This document shows positions 1 through 9,160 of a stretch of 64,000 nucleotides of DNA, in pieces. This DNA comes from Rhodococcus sp. KBS0724. Its GTDB lineage: Bacteria > Actinomycetota > Actinomycetes > Mycobacteriales > Mycobacteriaceae. Position 1 is the stretch's first letter; each line of letters opens with the position of its first letter. The stretch covers positions 1,631,501 to 1,695,500 of the forward strand of contig NZ_VCBX02000001.1 in assembly GCF_005938745.2 (NCBI RefSeq). Reading direction: 5' to 3'. The notes under the pieces are model-generated. The model was not told the origin of the DNA. It was given only the letters and a program-made list of their open reading frames with translations, and searched no databases. A program made the translations under genes and the position numbers.

Positions 1-1674
1 CCGCCGACATTCGATCTGGTAGCGCACGTTCGAAATCTCTCACGGGTGATGTTGCCCGCGTTAATGATTGCATTGATCGCCGGCGGCGCGATGTATCTTG
101 TTCGGGGGAGTGAGTCGCCAGTCTATGAATCGGACATTGTTGCCGAAGTACAAGCAGGTGCCCAGGTTGTCGTCAGCGATGCAAATTTGGGGCAACTGGT
201 TGCGCCATACATCGCCCTATCCTCTGATAGCGCAGTAGTTGCCAGTATCCAAAGTCGGATGGACAACGGTTGGGCGGCATCTGACGTTTCCAGTCACATC
301 ACGGTTACTCCCGGCACGTCGCCGGCCCTGGTGTTGGTGAAGGCGACCGGATCCAGCCAGGAGGAGGCCGACCGTCTCGCTCGCACCGTGGTCGAGATAC
401 TGAGCGATGCGCAGGCTCAACGCAACGCCGAAACTCTTGCACTGCGCACCAAAACGTTGACTGACGACATTGCGCGGCTCAACTCACAGCTCGCGGCTGC
501 TCGTCAGGAGAGCATCGACAACGACGAGACACCGATCGCAGATCCGACCACCTCAGCTGACCTGGATGCAAGGCTCGAGCAACTCAGGCAACTACGTGCT
601 TCCGACTCCGCCGCGGATCGGTTACAGCTGTTGTCGGCACCGACCGGGACCGGTCTACCGGTAGCGCCGAAACCTTTGGCAGAAGCTGCAGTGGTGTTCC
701 TGGTCGTTCTGATACTGGTGGCAGAGATTCTTGTGGGTTGCCGTGGACGATTCAGTTCTCGGGTCACCGATGCGTGGGCCCGGCGAGCCTCCAAAAAGTT
801 TGGTGCATCATTGCTGGTACAGCACACACCCGTCGCCGAGATTCCGTCGAATGTTGCTCTCACGCTGAGCCAGCGAGCGAGCTTGGGCGACGATGTGCTC
901 GTGTTGCTGGGGGACGGCGTCGACACCAACTCGTGGCACGTGCCGGAAAATCTGCAATCCCGGATAGCCATCCACCCCTTGAAATCGGAATGGTGGAGCA
1001 AGATCGATTCGAGTGGCACGGAATTCGCCATTGTGGTCGTCTCGGCCCGGAAGGCGCAGCAGCAAGACCTCGTCGATACCCTCAGGGCTCTAGCCGAAGT
1101 TGATGTCACACGCTCGCTGGTGCTTGTCGGTCCGGCTGCGCCCGAACCGTTCATCGAACTAGTAACCTTGTCGCGATTTCGGGGCAGACGCGACACATCG
1201 TCTCCAGCGAGTCCACGACCTAAGCCTGGATCCCCCGCACCGCCCATGTCGGTCCCGCCTGTGGCTGTGCCTCAAGCACATTCAGTTAACCTGATCAAGC
1301 CCGTCGATCGCACAGACCGCGGGAAGTTGATCGATGCACAGACCGTGACAATCGAACGAAATTGCTTGCCTGCGTCTGCCGCCAAGAAGACCCGAGAGAC
1401 TGGTGTCGAAACGGCCGTACCGCGAACCGATCAGGATGGTGACGGTGCGCCCGACGGAGTTGATGCCGCCACCGACGGCGGCGACATCAACTCCGGCGAC
1501 ATCAACTCCGGCGACATCAACTCCGGCGACATCAACTCCGGCGACATCAACTCCGAGGCACCCACCGAGCGAATTATGTTGATGAACAAGAAGAAAAGTG
1601 ATATTCGCAACGGGCAGTCCGTGACGCGCGTCGGCTTACTGCGTCATGAAGGTGCCGAGGGGGAATCGGATTGA
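1..1674 (+). CDS. Wzz-like polysaccharide chain-length / capsule-type membrane protein (5' partial)
   Basis: The frame is open to the left edge, so the true start lies outside the window; the first internal ATG is at 46. Residues numbered from that ATG show an N-terminal membrane segment (about 1-19), an extracytoplasmic stretch with a short coiled coil (about 130-185), and a second membrane segment (about 210-230). This is the two-helix topology of Wzz/chain-length-determinant proteins. The roughly 310-residue cytoplasmic tail is unusual: it has no Walker motifs of a BY-kinase and carries five exact GDINS pentapeptides (about 479-503) after an Asp-rich stretch. It converges on the glycosidase gene to the right and sits beside glycosyltransferase, flippase and polymerase genes. 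A role in controlling glycan length or export is inferred; the tail function is unknown. Confidence 0.75.
   Translation, partial: PPTFDLVAHVRNLSRVMLPALMIALIAGGAMYLVRGSESPVYESDIVAEVQAGAQVVVSDANLGQLVAPYIALSSDSAVVASIQSRMDNGWAASDVSSHITVTPGTSPALVLVKATGSSQEEADRLARTVVEILSDAQAQRNAETLALRTKTLTDDIARLNSQLAAARQESIDNDETPIADPTTSADLDARLEQLRQLRASDSAADRLQLLSAPTGTGLPVAPKPLAEAAVVFLVVLILVAEILVGCRGRFSSRVTDAWARRASKKFGASLLVQHTPVAEIPSNVALTLSQRASLGDDVLVLLGDGVDTNSWHVPENLQSRIAIHPLKSEWWSKIDSSGTEFAIVVVSARKAQQQDLVDTLRALAEVDVTRSLVLVGPAAPEPFIELVTLSRFRGRRDTSSPASPRPKPGSPAPPMSVPPVAVPQAHSVNLIKPVDRTDRGKLIDAQTVTIERNCLPASAAKKTRETGVETAVPRTDQDGDGAPDGVDAATDGGDINSGDINSGDINSGDINSGDINSEAPTERIMLMNKKKSDIRNGQSVTRVGLLRHEGAEGESD
1480..1554 (+). 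repeat. Five perfect 15-bp tandem repeats encoding GDINS
   Basis: The unit ggcgacatcaactcc occurs five times head-to-tail without mismatch, in frame in the C-terminal tail of the Wzz-like protein. Because the unit is a multiple of three, copy-number change would lengthen or shorten the tail without a frameshift. Identity at the DNA level suggests recent expansion. Confidence 0.97.
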
Positions 1675-1707
1675 CCTACCGGGAAATTGGCCCACCGGGA
1701 ATCGGGG

Positions 1708-2802
1708 TCATATCTTGGGGGCGCTGCAACCCCCGATTGCCTTCTTGACTGCGTCCAGCGCAGGCTTCGGCGTGTAGTTGATCGTCACCAAACCGAAATT
1801 CTGCTCGATGTCTCGGGAGTTGGTTCCGCGATCACGCATACTGTAGATGAATATGCGTTCGATGTAACCGAGTGCCTGTGCCTGCGCAAATCCGTCGGAG
1901 ATGATGCTGGCTTGCAATTGCGGAGTTACAGCAGTTGCTCCAGATCCGGTAGGAGCGCCGAATTCGGTTGCCCAGACCTTCTTTCCGGTGTCGCCGTTCT
2001 TCACCATGATGTCACGCATCAAACGAATCCGGTAGAAAGTGTTCCAACTCGACGTGGATGCGTCGGATGGCAATGCCGGCCAACTGTACGGGTGGATGGA
2101 AAACACATCGAAGTACGGTTTGGCCCCAGCGTTATAGAGGGCGTTCAGATAGGTGACCGGTGAGATGTCGGAGCCGTTGTCGACTGCGGGTGCCAATCCG
2201 CCGTTGAGGATCTTGGCCCCTGGTTGGACTGCTCGGATACTGGTTGATGCAGCCTTGAGGATCGATGCGTACGTGTCGACGTTTGGCTTTGGGCGGAAGA
2301 ACTGTACGAGGTTCGGCTCGTTCCAGATCTCCCAGGTGCTGATCCTCGTTGAATAGCGTTGTGCTGCTTGCTGAGCGAACTTGGCGAATGTCGCAGTGTC
2401 AGCGGGGTAACCGTGGGTATCGGTTGCGCCGGCCACACGGGCCCAAACCGGGGTGTAGGTGACGATGCCGACGAGACTCAATCCTTGTAGCCTGGCTCGA
2501 TCGACAACACGGTCAGTTGCTGCCCAGTTCTGTTGCCCCTTGGTCGGTTCGACGGCAGACCAGTCGATGTCGAAGCGAAGCCAGGTCGTGCCCGCGTTCT
2601 TCATGGCACTCAACTCGGTGTCCAGATCGGCTTGTGAAAGCCAATTCAGTGGCGCTCCGCCCGCGATACCCAACCCGACGGAACTGCAGGCTGCCGGCGG
2701 GGCTGATGTCGTTGTTGTTGGTACAGGTTTGGGTGCACAGGCGCTCAACGATCCGATCGTCAGTAGTAGCGCGCACACGAGTGGTAATCGAAGTCGACGC
2801 AC
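1708..2802 (-). CDS. Glycoside hydrolase lipoprotein (clan GH-A, GH5/GH39-like)
   Basis: Predicted exported beta-glycosidase. The frame extends to a TTG at 2850, but GTG at 2802 follows a purine-rich AAGGAAGGTGG and gives a clean signal peptide ending in a lipobox (LSAC, Cys22), so I prefer it. The TIM-barrel body carries the clan GH-A acid/base in WEIWNEPN (about E162) and the nucleophile in WATEFG (about E280), both intact. It is a paralogue of the next gene, sharing the HPYSWPALPSD and FYRxRLMRD blocks. Its place at the end of a polysaccharide operon suggests trimming or release of the secreted glycan, comparable to PslG-type enzymes; the substrate cannot be read from sequence. An Ala/Pro/Thr-rich linker follows the lipid anchor. 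Confidence 0.85.
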   Translation of the reverse strand: MRRLRLPLVCALLLTIGSLSACAPKPVPTTTTSAPPAACSSVGLGIAGGAPLNWLSQADLDTELSAMKNAGTTWLRFDIDWSAVEPTKGQQNWAATDRVVDRARLQGLSLVGIVTYTPVWARVAGATDTHGYPADTATFAKFAQQAAQRYSTRISTWEIWNEPNLVQFFRPKPNVDTYASILKAASTSIRAVQPGAKILNGGLAPAVDNGSDISPVTYLNALYNAGAKPYFDVFSIHPYSWPALPSDASTSSWNTFYRIRLMRDIMVKNGDTGKKVWATEFGAPTGSGATAVTPQLQASIISDGFAQAQALGYIERIFIYSMRDRGTNSRDIEQNFGLVTINYTPKPALDAVKKAIGGCSAPKI

Positions 2803-3031
2803 GCCGACCACCTTCCTTCCACGGGATTGCGAAATCGGCATATCTGACAAAATGGATATTCCGGATTTCGCATATGAATCCGACGAACATCAGAATTGCA
2901 CGAATTCGCTCAGTGGTTGGCGGGCGGTAGGTCTTTTCTTCAGTACTTATGCCCGCTTGTGTAGTCGGTGGAAATGCGCCGGTTGGTATTGTCCGTTTTT
3001 TACGGGCTGCAGATGAATGTTGCGAAATATT

Positions 3032-4117
3032 TCAGATACAGCCTCCGGTTTCGTTGGCAGCGAGCAGTACGTCCATTGCAGGTTTCGGATTCGAGTTCAC
3101 ATCCAGGAGTCCGAAGTTTTGTTCGCGATCGCTTGTGTCGGATCCGCGGTCCTGGAGGCTGTACACAAATACTTTTGCGACGAATCCGAGCTCTCGAGCC
3201 TCATTCAGGCCATCCTGGAGAATGTCGGCTTGGACCGCATCGGTGACGGCGTCCGGGCCGTCGCCGGTTGGGGAACCGAATTCCGTTGCCCAGATCGACT
3301 TGGTTTCGTCGCCGTTCTCGATCATGGTGTCGCGCATGAGTCGCATTCGATAAAACGCGTTCCAGCTCTGTGTCAGCGAATCGGAGGGTAGTGCCGGGAA
3401 GCTGTACGGGTGCATCCCGACGACGTCGAACTGCGGGCCGGCCCCGGCCTCGTACAGGTCGGTGAGAAAGGTTGTAGGGCTGATATCGGTGCCGTTATCC
3501 GTCGCCGGCGACAGCCCGCCGGAGACGACGGTCGCGTTCGGTTGCGATTCTCTGATCGAGGTACTCGCCACGGTCAGAAGTTCGGCATATGAGGTGACAT
3601 CGGGCGCCGGGTTGTAGAACGCGCGCAGATTAGGTTCGTTCCAGATTTCCCAAGAAGTCACCGAATTGGCGTAGCGCTCCGCAGCGAGGCCGGCGAAGTT
3701 GGCAAATGTATTCGGGTCCTCGGGGCGGGTATGGCTGTCAGATTCGGCGACGGAAGGATCACGCGCCCACTCCGGCGTGTAGGTGATCAGACCGAGCACC
3801 TCGAGCCCTGCATCTGTCGCCGTTTCGACCAATCTGTCGGTACCTGACCAGTCGAAGCTTCCCTGAGTCGATTCGATATACGACCAGTCGAAGTCGAATC
3901 TGACCCAATTCACGCCGGACGCTCGAATATCTTCGACCACCTTCTCCATTTCGGATTGGTCCAATGCGGTGTAACCGGATCCGAGAGCGATACCGGTGTT
4001 GTCTGTTGGAGGAGCCGTTGCGCACGGCTGGCCTAACGCCGGAACCGACGAGTGCACGACAATCCCGATACCGACGAGAACAATCGCGGCGACTGATAAT
4101 CGAAGAAATTTAGTCAT
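3032..4117 (-). CDS. Secreted glycoside hydrolase (clan GH-A), paralogue of the neighbouring lipoprotein
   Basis: ATG at 4117 is preceded by GAGGAG at good spacing and overlaps the stop of the upstream glycosyltransferase by 8 bp, showing translational coupling. The 361-residue protein has an N-terminal hydrophobic segment (about 8-22) followed by ALGQP. It may be cleaved or membrane-anchored; no lipobox Cys sits at the end of the hydrophobic segment, unlike its paralogue. Acid/base Glu161 (WEIWNEPN) and nucleophile Glu279 (WATEFG) are present. It is the last closely coupled gene of the leftward glycan operon, with a 230-bp gap before its paralogue's preferred start. It is likely an extracytoplasmic glycosidase acting on the glycan made by this locus; family assignment (GH5 versus GH39) is uncertain. 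Confidence 0.85.
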   Translation of the reverse strand: MTKFLRLSVAAIVLVGIGIVVHSSVPALGQPCATAPPTDNTGIALGSGYTALDQSEMEKVVEDIRASGVNWVRFDFDWSYIESTQGSFDWSGTDRLVETATDAGLEVLGLITYTPEWARDPSVAESDSHTRPEDPNTFANFAGLAAERYANSVTSWEIWNEPNLRAFYNPAPDVTSYAELLTVASTSIRESQPNATVVSGGLSPATDNGTDISPTTFLTDLYEAGAGPQFDVVGMHPYSFPALPSDSLTQSWNAFYRMRLMRDTMIENGDETKSIWATEFGSPTGDGPDAVTDAVQADILQDGLNEARELGFVAKVFVYSLQDRGSDTSDREQNFGLLDVNSNPKPAMDVLLAANETGGCI

Positions 4118-5192
4118 GAATGAGCTCCTCGAGTAGTGCCGGAAGATTCTTTTGTATGTCGTACCGATCGACAACCTTTTCTCGTCCGGCGCGCGCAAAT
4201 GCGGATCGCGCCTTATCGTCGTCCAAAAGCCTGGTGATTTCTGCGGCTAGGCGATTCGGGTCGTCGACAGGGATGAGTGAACCTGCTCCACCTGCTAACA
4301 ACTCGCTGGTTCCACCGTGATCGGTTCCGATTACTGCTATTCCGACGCTCATCGCTTCGAGTACCACCAATGGGCTGGCTTCGGGCGACGTGCTGGCCGA
4401 GATGGCCAGGTCCCAATTTCTCAGGGTGGACAGTGAGTCGACATATCCGAGGAATTTGACGCGCCCCAGCAAGTCCGACTCCTCTGACCGTTTGCGCAGA
4501 GTTTCGGCGTACGGTTCGTCTCCGGGGAACGGGACGCCGCCGATCTCGAGATGAACATCGGTAATTCGGGCAACGGCGTCCAGCAGAACGGTATGCCCCT
4601 TCCACGGAGTGATGGATCCGATGATTCCCACGATGCGCCGGGCGGGCGACTGAATTTTCGCAGCATCGGCAGGCACCGCAACGCCGAGTCGCGCGATACT
4701 CGTGGGAATGCCAAGTGCGCGTACAGGTATTGCAGTGGGTCCGGACACGGCAACCGCGCGTCGTATCGATGGCCTCGCAATCCGTACGACGATGTTCTGT
4801 TTGGTGTTGGACAGAGTATCGTGGATAAGCCAGGTCGCACCGCCTTTCACACGGCCGAGCCTGATCGCCGGCAAGGCAAACAGTGAGTTGACAATGACTT
4901 TGGCGTTCTCGGCCAACGCGCGGGCGGCAATGACACGTCCGGCAATCCGCCAGTTCTTCGCCACCGTGGCGATGCCGAGAATTCGACTGACGCCGCCCTC
5001 TCCCCGCAGTCCGAGGGCGGGTAGTTCGACAACTTCACAGATACCGGTGACGCGTTCTCGCAGTGGGCCGTTCGGGCAAGCCAATATCACCCTGGAACCA
5101 CGTTCTCGTGCAAGTGTCATTACTTGGATCATGACGAGTTCGGCTCCGGATACTTCACCGGTATGGCTGACGAAGATCAACGTTCGAGTCAT
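4110..5192 (-). CDS. Glycosyltransferase family 4 (GT-B)
   Basis: A 360-residue cytosolic glycosyltransferase. The N-terminus MTRTLIFVSHTGEVSGAE is the usual first Rossmann strand and glycine loop. The C-terminal donor-binding half contains GSITPWKG and the EX7E motif in SPEASPLVVLEAMS, typical of GT4 retaining enzymes. ATG at 5192 overlaps the stop of the flippase gene by 4 bp (ATGA), so it is translationally coupled. The open frame continues far upstream of this ATG, but that extension is low-complexity Arg/Thr sequence antisense-like to the flippase gene and is not credible. It probably adds one sugar to the lipid-linked repeat unit; donor and acceptor are unknown. Confidence 0.88.
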   Translation of the reverse strand: MTRTLIFVSHTGEVSGAELVMIQVMTLARERGSRVILACPNGPLRERVTGICEVVELPALGLRGEGGVSRILGIATVAKNWRIAGRVIAARALAENAKVIVNSLFALPAIRLGRVKGGATWLIHDTLSNTKQNIVVRIARPSIRRAVAVSGPTAIPVRALGIPTSIARLGVAVPADAAKIQSPARRIVGIIGSITPWKGHTVLLDAVARITDVHLEIGGVPFPGDEPYAETLRKRSEESDLLGRVKFLGYVDSLSTLRNWDLAISASTSPEASPLVVLEAMSVGIAVIGTDHGGTSELLAGGAGSLIPVDDPNRLAAEITRLLDDDKARSAFARAGREKVVDRYDIQKNLPALLEELIHD

Positions 5193-6796
5193 GGGGTTTC
5201 TCCACCAGGTTTGATGAGTGACAACAGGGGTTTTCCGCCATAGATGGGGAGTACTACGAGGATTCCGATGACGACGGTTGGCGCGACGACGGCCACGATC
5301 AGCCACGGTATGTCGAAACGTTCGACACAGAACGTTCCCGTTACCGCGACCAGTGCGCCCACGACGGACGTAGCAGTGAACGGGACTGCTGGAAACAGTT
5401 TGTGCACTGGAAGTGTCCGAAAGATCACCGTCCAAATCGCAACGAACAGAAGTATTTCGGTCAGTACCGTTGCCAGGGCGGCGCCGTTGAACGACAGTCG
5501 TGGAATGAGGGTGAAGTTGAGCACGATATTGACGCTCAGACCGCCGAGCGCCACCCAGGGATACGTCCGATGTCGTCCACTGGCGACCAATATCATCAAA
5601 CCGAGCTGTGTCAACATCGAGAAGCACGCGCCAAGTACCAACAGTCGTGTCGAAGTGCCTGCAACAGTGAATCTCTCGCCGTACAGCAGTGAAAGAACCT
5701 CTGCGGCAACCGGCCAGAAAGCGGCAATGGATGCGCCACCCAGGACGGCCAGGACAATGAACGCTTCTCGGCTTCGTTCCCGGAATGCGTCGAGTTTGTC
5801 GGGCCACGACGACACAAGGAGCGTCGTCACAGGCGTGACGATGGTGATTGCGACGATCTGTAGGAGATCCGCGAACTTGTATCCGATGCTGTACAACCCG
5901 ACAGACTCGAAAGAATCGAGTTGTCCGAGCATGAGTACGTCTACACGGGAAAGTAGTGTGATGAAAGCAAATCCGATGCTCAGCGGAATTGCCTCGACCA
6001 GCATTTCCTTCCAACGTCGAAATTGAGCACGCGACGCCGGAAGTGGGCCCGCAATTCCTCTGCGGACACCTCGAATCTTGATTCCGGCGGCAACCACTTC
6101 GTTGATCACTGCCGGAATCACGAAGACGATCAGGATGGGTTGCCATAGAACCGCTGCGATGGTTGCGATCAGTTGAGCAAGTTGTCCGGCCCCTTCGGCG
6201 ACCGCTACGTACGTCATCTTGAGGCGGCTTTGATACATCACGGACAGTGCGTGACTCGGCGTCGCGACAACAACGACGAGGCCGGCAACGGCTGTCGCTT
6301 CGATGACCTCCGTCGGATAATTCAATAACCAGACGTAGCCGACAGCGAGGATGTACCCGAGTAGTCCCAGGGCGACACGCAGCGAAATAAAGGCAGTCGT
6401 TACCAGCGATATTTCCCAGGGATTGCTTTCGACCAATTTCGCAAGGACAACTCGACCGACTCCGAGATCGGTGATGACGGACAATAATCCGAGGAGGCCG
6501 AAGATCAACGAGAACTGTCCGAATTGCTCGGGGCTGATGGCGCGAGCGATCAGGACCGAGCCGATCCACCCCATTGTCGCTACCGCGACCCTGCTCCCCA
6601 ACATGATGACGGTGCTACGGCGTGCTGCGCTCGCGGTCAATTCGGGTGTCGACGGTTCGTGGATCTTGCTTTCTCGTTCGCGTCGTTCTTGTGCGAACGT
6701 TTCGAGTGCGGCCTGTCTCAGTTCCGCGAATTCTCGCTGCGATACGTATTCGCCGTCCGTTTCGCGGCGGTTTGTCATGAAGCGCACATCACACAC
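5189..6796 (-). CDS. Oligosaccharide flippase family protein (Wzx/MATE-like)
   Basis: A polytopic membrane protein with an N-terminal cytoplasmic stretch of about 60 charged residues, then about 12-14 hydrophobic segments starting at IMLGSRVAVATMGWIGSVL. The motif ISPEQFGQFSLIFGLLGL is characteristic of polysaccharide transport proteins (PST/MOP superfamily). It is expected to flip undecaprenyl-linked repeat units across the membrane. GTG at 6796 overlaps the end of the upstream glycosyltransferase; an in-frame ATG at 6778 is an alternative start. The 4-bp overlap with the next glycosyltransferase places it in the same operon. Confidence 0.87.
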   Translation of the reverse strand: MCDVRFMTNRRETDGEYVSQREFAELRQAALETFAQERRERESKIHEPSTPELTASAARRSTVIMLGSRVAVATMGWIGSVLIARAISPEQFGQFSLIFGLLGLLSVITDLGVGRVVLAKLVESNPWEISLVTTAFISLRVALGLLGYILAVGYVWLLNYPTEVIEATAVAGLVVVVATPSHALSVMYQSRLKMTYVAVAEGAGQLAQLIATIAAVLWQPILIVFVIPAVINEVVAAGIKIRGVRRGIAGPLPASRAQFRRWKEMLVEAIPLSIGFAFITLLSRVDVLMLGQLDSFESVGLYSIGYKFADLLQIVAITIVTPVTTLLVSSWPDKLDAFRERSREAFIVLAVLGGASIAAFWPVAAEVLSLLYGERFTVAGTSTRLLVLGACFSMLTQLGLMILVASGRHRTYPWVALGGLSVNIVLNFTLIPRLSFNGAALATVLTEILLFVAIWTVIFRTLPVHKLFPAVPFTATSVVGALVAVTGTFCVERFDIPWLIVAVVAPTVVIGILVVLPIYGGKPLLSLIKPGGETP

Positions 6797-7877
6797 TCAA
6801 TCCAGCGAGTCGGTATGCACCGACGGTGAGTTCGGCAGTTCGTGCCCAGGTCAGTCGTGATGCGACTTGGGGTGCGGCGGTTCGTAGGGCCAGGTTGCAT
6901 TCTGGATCGTTGATCGCCGAGCGCAGAGCACGCACCCACGAGTTCTTGTCATGGGTCTTCACCAGTATCGCGGCATCGTCGATAAAATCGGGGAGGCCAC
7001 CGACTGCGCTGGCGACGACAGCGCCGCCACAGGCCATGGCTTCGAGTGGAGGTAGCCCGAAACCTTCGTAGCGTGAGGCGTACGCAACGACTGTGGCTGC
7101 GGAATACAGAGCTGGGAGATCCTCTGTTGCAACGTATCCGAGCCCAATCGCAGAACTCGGTGCCGAGGGTCCGCGAGAGCCGGAACCGGCGAGGACAAAA
7201 GGAATGGAAAGTTCCGAGCAGGCATCGGCAACAAGTGCGACGTCCTTTCGGGGTTCGATCGTGCCGACCTGAAGCACAAATCTATCGGGCAGGTTCAGTC
7301 GTACACGAACTTCAGCGACTGCATCAGGGGTGGGGACGACTGCCCACGGTGCGGGGGCCAATGGGGTGACCACTGCCGCTCGACCACTGAAAGCCTTGAT
7401 TCGTTCGGCAGTGAAGTCGGATACCGCGATGAGCACGTCCGCTTTGCGTAGGGCTCGTGAGAGTAGCCGCCGTTCTCCGGCCCCGCGGAACTTGCTGAAT
7501 GCCCATGGGACATCGAACACCGACATATCGTGAAACGTCGAGACCGTAACTCCCGCTTGCCTGATCGGGAGATCCACGTCGAGGCTGTGGTACAAAGTGG
7601 ACCCGGCAACCGGAACCATTGCCCAGGCGGCCCTACGAACACCGGCGACGACGGGCCGCTCGATCGCGCTGAGCGACGACGGAATTTCGGAGACGGCATC
7701 GCGTTGGATTGCCGCGCTCAACCTCACTGTTCCATCGACCTGTAAGGCGATTTCTTTCAGGATTTCACGAGCGTAGGTTTGGACTCCTCCACCTCCGGGG
7801 CGCAGAGCCATTGCTCCGAAGGAGACCTCCGAACGTACGTCTTGTGTTCGTCCGAGTGGTGTTGACTCAATGCGCAT
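6789..7877 (-). CDS. Glycosyltransferase family 4 (mannosyltransferase-like)
   Basis: The glycine-rich loop RPGGGGVQTYARE lies near the N-terminus, with the donor-site block GTIEPRKDV and the EX7E signature in SRYEGFGLPPLEAMACGG, all typical of GT4 enzymes. The start is uncertain. ATG at 7877 gives MRIESTPL and overlaps the preceding ligase gene by 121 bp; an internal ATG at 7814 would shorten this but would place the glycine loop at the extreme N-terminus. The C-terminus overlaps the flippase start. It probably adds a sugar in the repeat unit. Confidence 0.85.
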   Translation of the reverse strand: MRIESTPLGRTQDVRSEVSFGAMALRPGGGGVQTYAREILKEIALQVDGTVRLSAAIQRDAVSEIPSSLSAIERPVVAGVRRAAWAMVPVAGSTLYHSLDVDLPIRQAGVTVSTFHDMSVFDVPWAFSKFRGAGERRLLSRALRKADVLIAVSDFTAERIKAFSGRAAVVTPLAPAPWAVVPTPDAVAEVRVRLNLPDRFVLQVGTIEPRKDVALVADACSELSIPFVLAGSGSRGPSAPSSAIGLGYVATEDLPALYSAATVVAYASRYEGFGLPPLEAMACGGAVVASAVGGLPDFIDDAAILVKTHDKNSWVRALRSAINDPECNLALRTAAPQVASRLTWARTAELTVGAYRLAGLSV

Positions 7878-9160
7878 CCCACGGTTCCAATCAGTAACCA
7901 GAAATAGAGGTCGAGAGGGAATATCTCGAAGTAAGTGGCAAACACCGACGCGCATGCTGCGGCGATGACGGAGGCGCCGACACCCAAGGCAAACGCGCTG
8001 TCCTGGCCCCGAAGTACCCGAGAACTTCGGATTGCAGTGACGGTCGCCGAGATCAGAAGCAGGAGAAATATCCACATCCCGATCGGGCCGAGTTCGACCG
8101 CGACCTTCATGTAGTAGTTGTCGGGTTGGTACGGAATCAAACCCAGCGTCGTTGCTGCCTTGATAGTCAGCGTGTCCAGCATCGGGTGAGCGATTTCAGC
8201 GGCTTTCGCAGCTGCCGATCCGGTGGCGCCAAGTCCCTGGCCGAGCGGATGGACGTACAGCGAACTGATCGTGGACGACCAACCATTGCCGCGTTCCGAG
8301 AGGCTGTACGACGAGAACAACGGTGCGACAATCGAAGACGGCGCGAGCAGTAGCGCAACCGGGACTGTAACGGCAATGCCGGCGAAGACGACCAGCAATG
8401 AGCGGTAGCGGTAGATCGCCAAACAGAAGATGCCCACAGCAAAAGCGATGTAGCTGGCGCGCACGATCGACACGCCCATCCCGGCAATCATGATCGGAGT
8501 TGAGGCGAGAAAGATGATGTTCCGCAACCGCTTCGGATCCGCCAAGCTGACGGAAGTACCGACGATCAGGCTGAGGCTGACGAACAATGCAAATGCGAAT
8601 GGTCCGGTAAACGTGCTGAAACTACGCAGCAGCGAACCGGTAATTCTGATCTGTTCGGTGTAGCTGTAGCCGAGTTCGACAAGATACTCCGGACCGACGA
8701 GTTGCTGAAGCAGGCCGATCACGGAAGTGAGAATGCCCATTCCCATCAGAATCGTGACCAGATGGTCGCGGTCCGACCGTGTGAAGGGCGCTCTCCAGAG
8801 GATGACCGGGATCAGAACGTAGAAGTAGGTGATCTTGATCGAACCCAGCCCGCCGATCCCGGACAGGATCAGGGCGGACGCCGACCCGAGGACAACCCAG
8901 GCAAGTGCGGCCGGCCACCACGGCATCGACGGGTGCACAACACGGTGACGGTTGGGGCTGACAAAGGTGCTCAACAGCGTAAGCAGGATGAGGACTTCCT
9001 TCCAGCCAGCGAAAGATTGCCCGCTCGGGATGATCGCCAATAGTCCGTGAAGGGGCGCAAAAAGTGCGAGAAGGAGGAGTCCACGCTGCGGCCGACGATA
9101 GAGGGCCAACGCTACGGGGGCTGCGGCCACCGCACCGAGCGCCATGATCACCGGGTTCAC
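7757..9160 (-). CDS. O-antigen ligase / polymerase family membrane protein (Wzy/WaaL-like)
   Basis: A 467-residue protein with about 11-12 hydrophobic helices and a large extracytoplasmic loop in the C-terminal third (LFSSYSLSERGNGWSSTISSLYVHPLGQGLGATG), the layout of Wzy/WaaL proteins. The HPLGQGLGATG motif is typical of the O-antigen-ligase family. GTG at 9160 overlaps the stop of the upstream hydrolase gene by 4 bp (GTGA). In this locus the likely role is polymerising flipped repeat units or ligating the glycan to an acceptor. The C-terminal 40 residues are hydrophilic and their codons overlap the next gene. Confidence 0.85.
   Translation of the reverse strand: MNPVIMALGAVAAAPVALALYRRPQRGLLLLALFAPLHGLLAIIPSGQSFAGWKEVLILLTLLSTFVSPNRHRVVHPSMPWWPAALAWVVLGSASALILSGIGGLGSIKITYFYVLIPVILWRAPFTRSDRDHLVTILMGMGILTSVIGLLQQLVGPEYLVELGYSYTEQIRITGSLLRSFSTFTGPFAFALFVSLSLIVGTSVSLADPKRLRNIIFLASTPIMIAGMGVSIVRASYIAFAVGIFCLAIYRYRSLLVVFAGIAVTVPVALLLAPSSIVAPLFSSYSLSERGNGWSSTISSLYVHPLGQGLGATGSAAAKAAEIAHPMLDTLTIKAATTLGLIPYQPDNYYMKVAVELGPIGMWIFLLLLISATVTAIRSSRVLRGQDSAFALGVGASVIAAACASVFATYFEIFPLDLYFWLLIGTVGCALSQHHSDEHKTYVRRSPSEQWLCAPEVEESKPTLVKS

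Noticed and set aside
5193..6569. Upstream extension of the 4110-5192 glycosyltransferase
   Set aside because: The extension is Arg/Thr-rich non-protein-like sequence overlapping the flippase gene; the ATG at 5192 gives a normal GT4 start.
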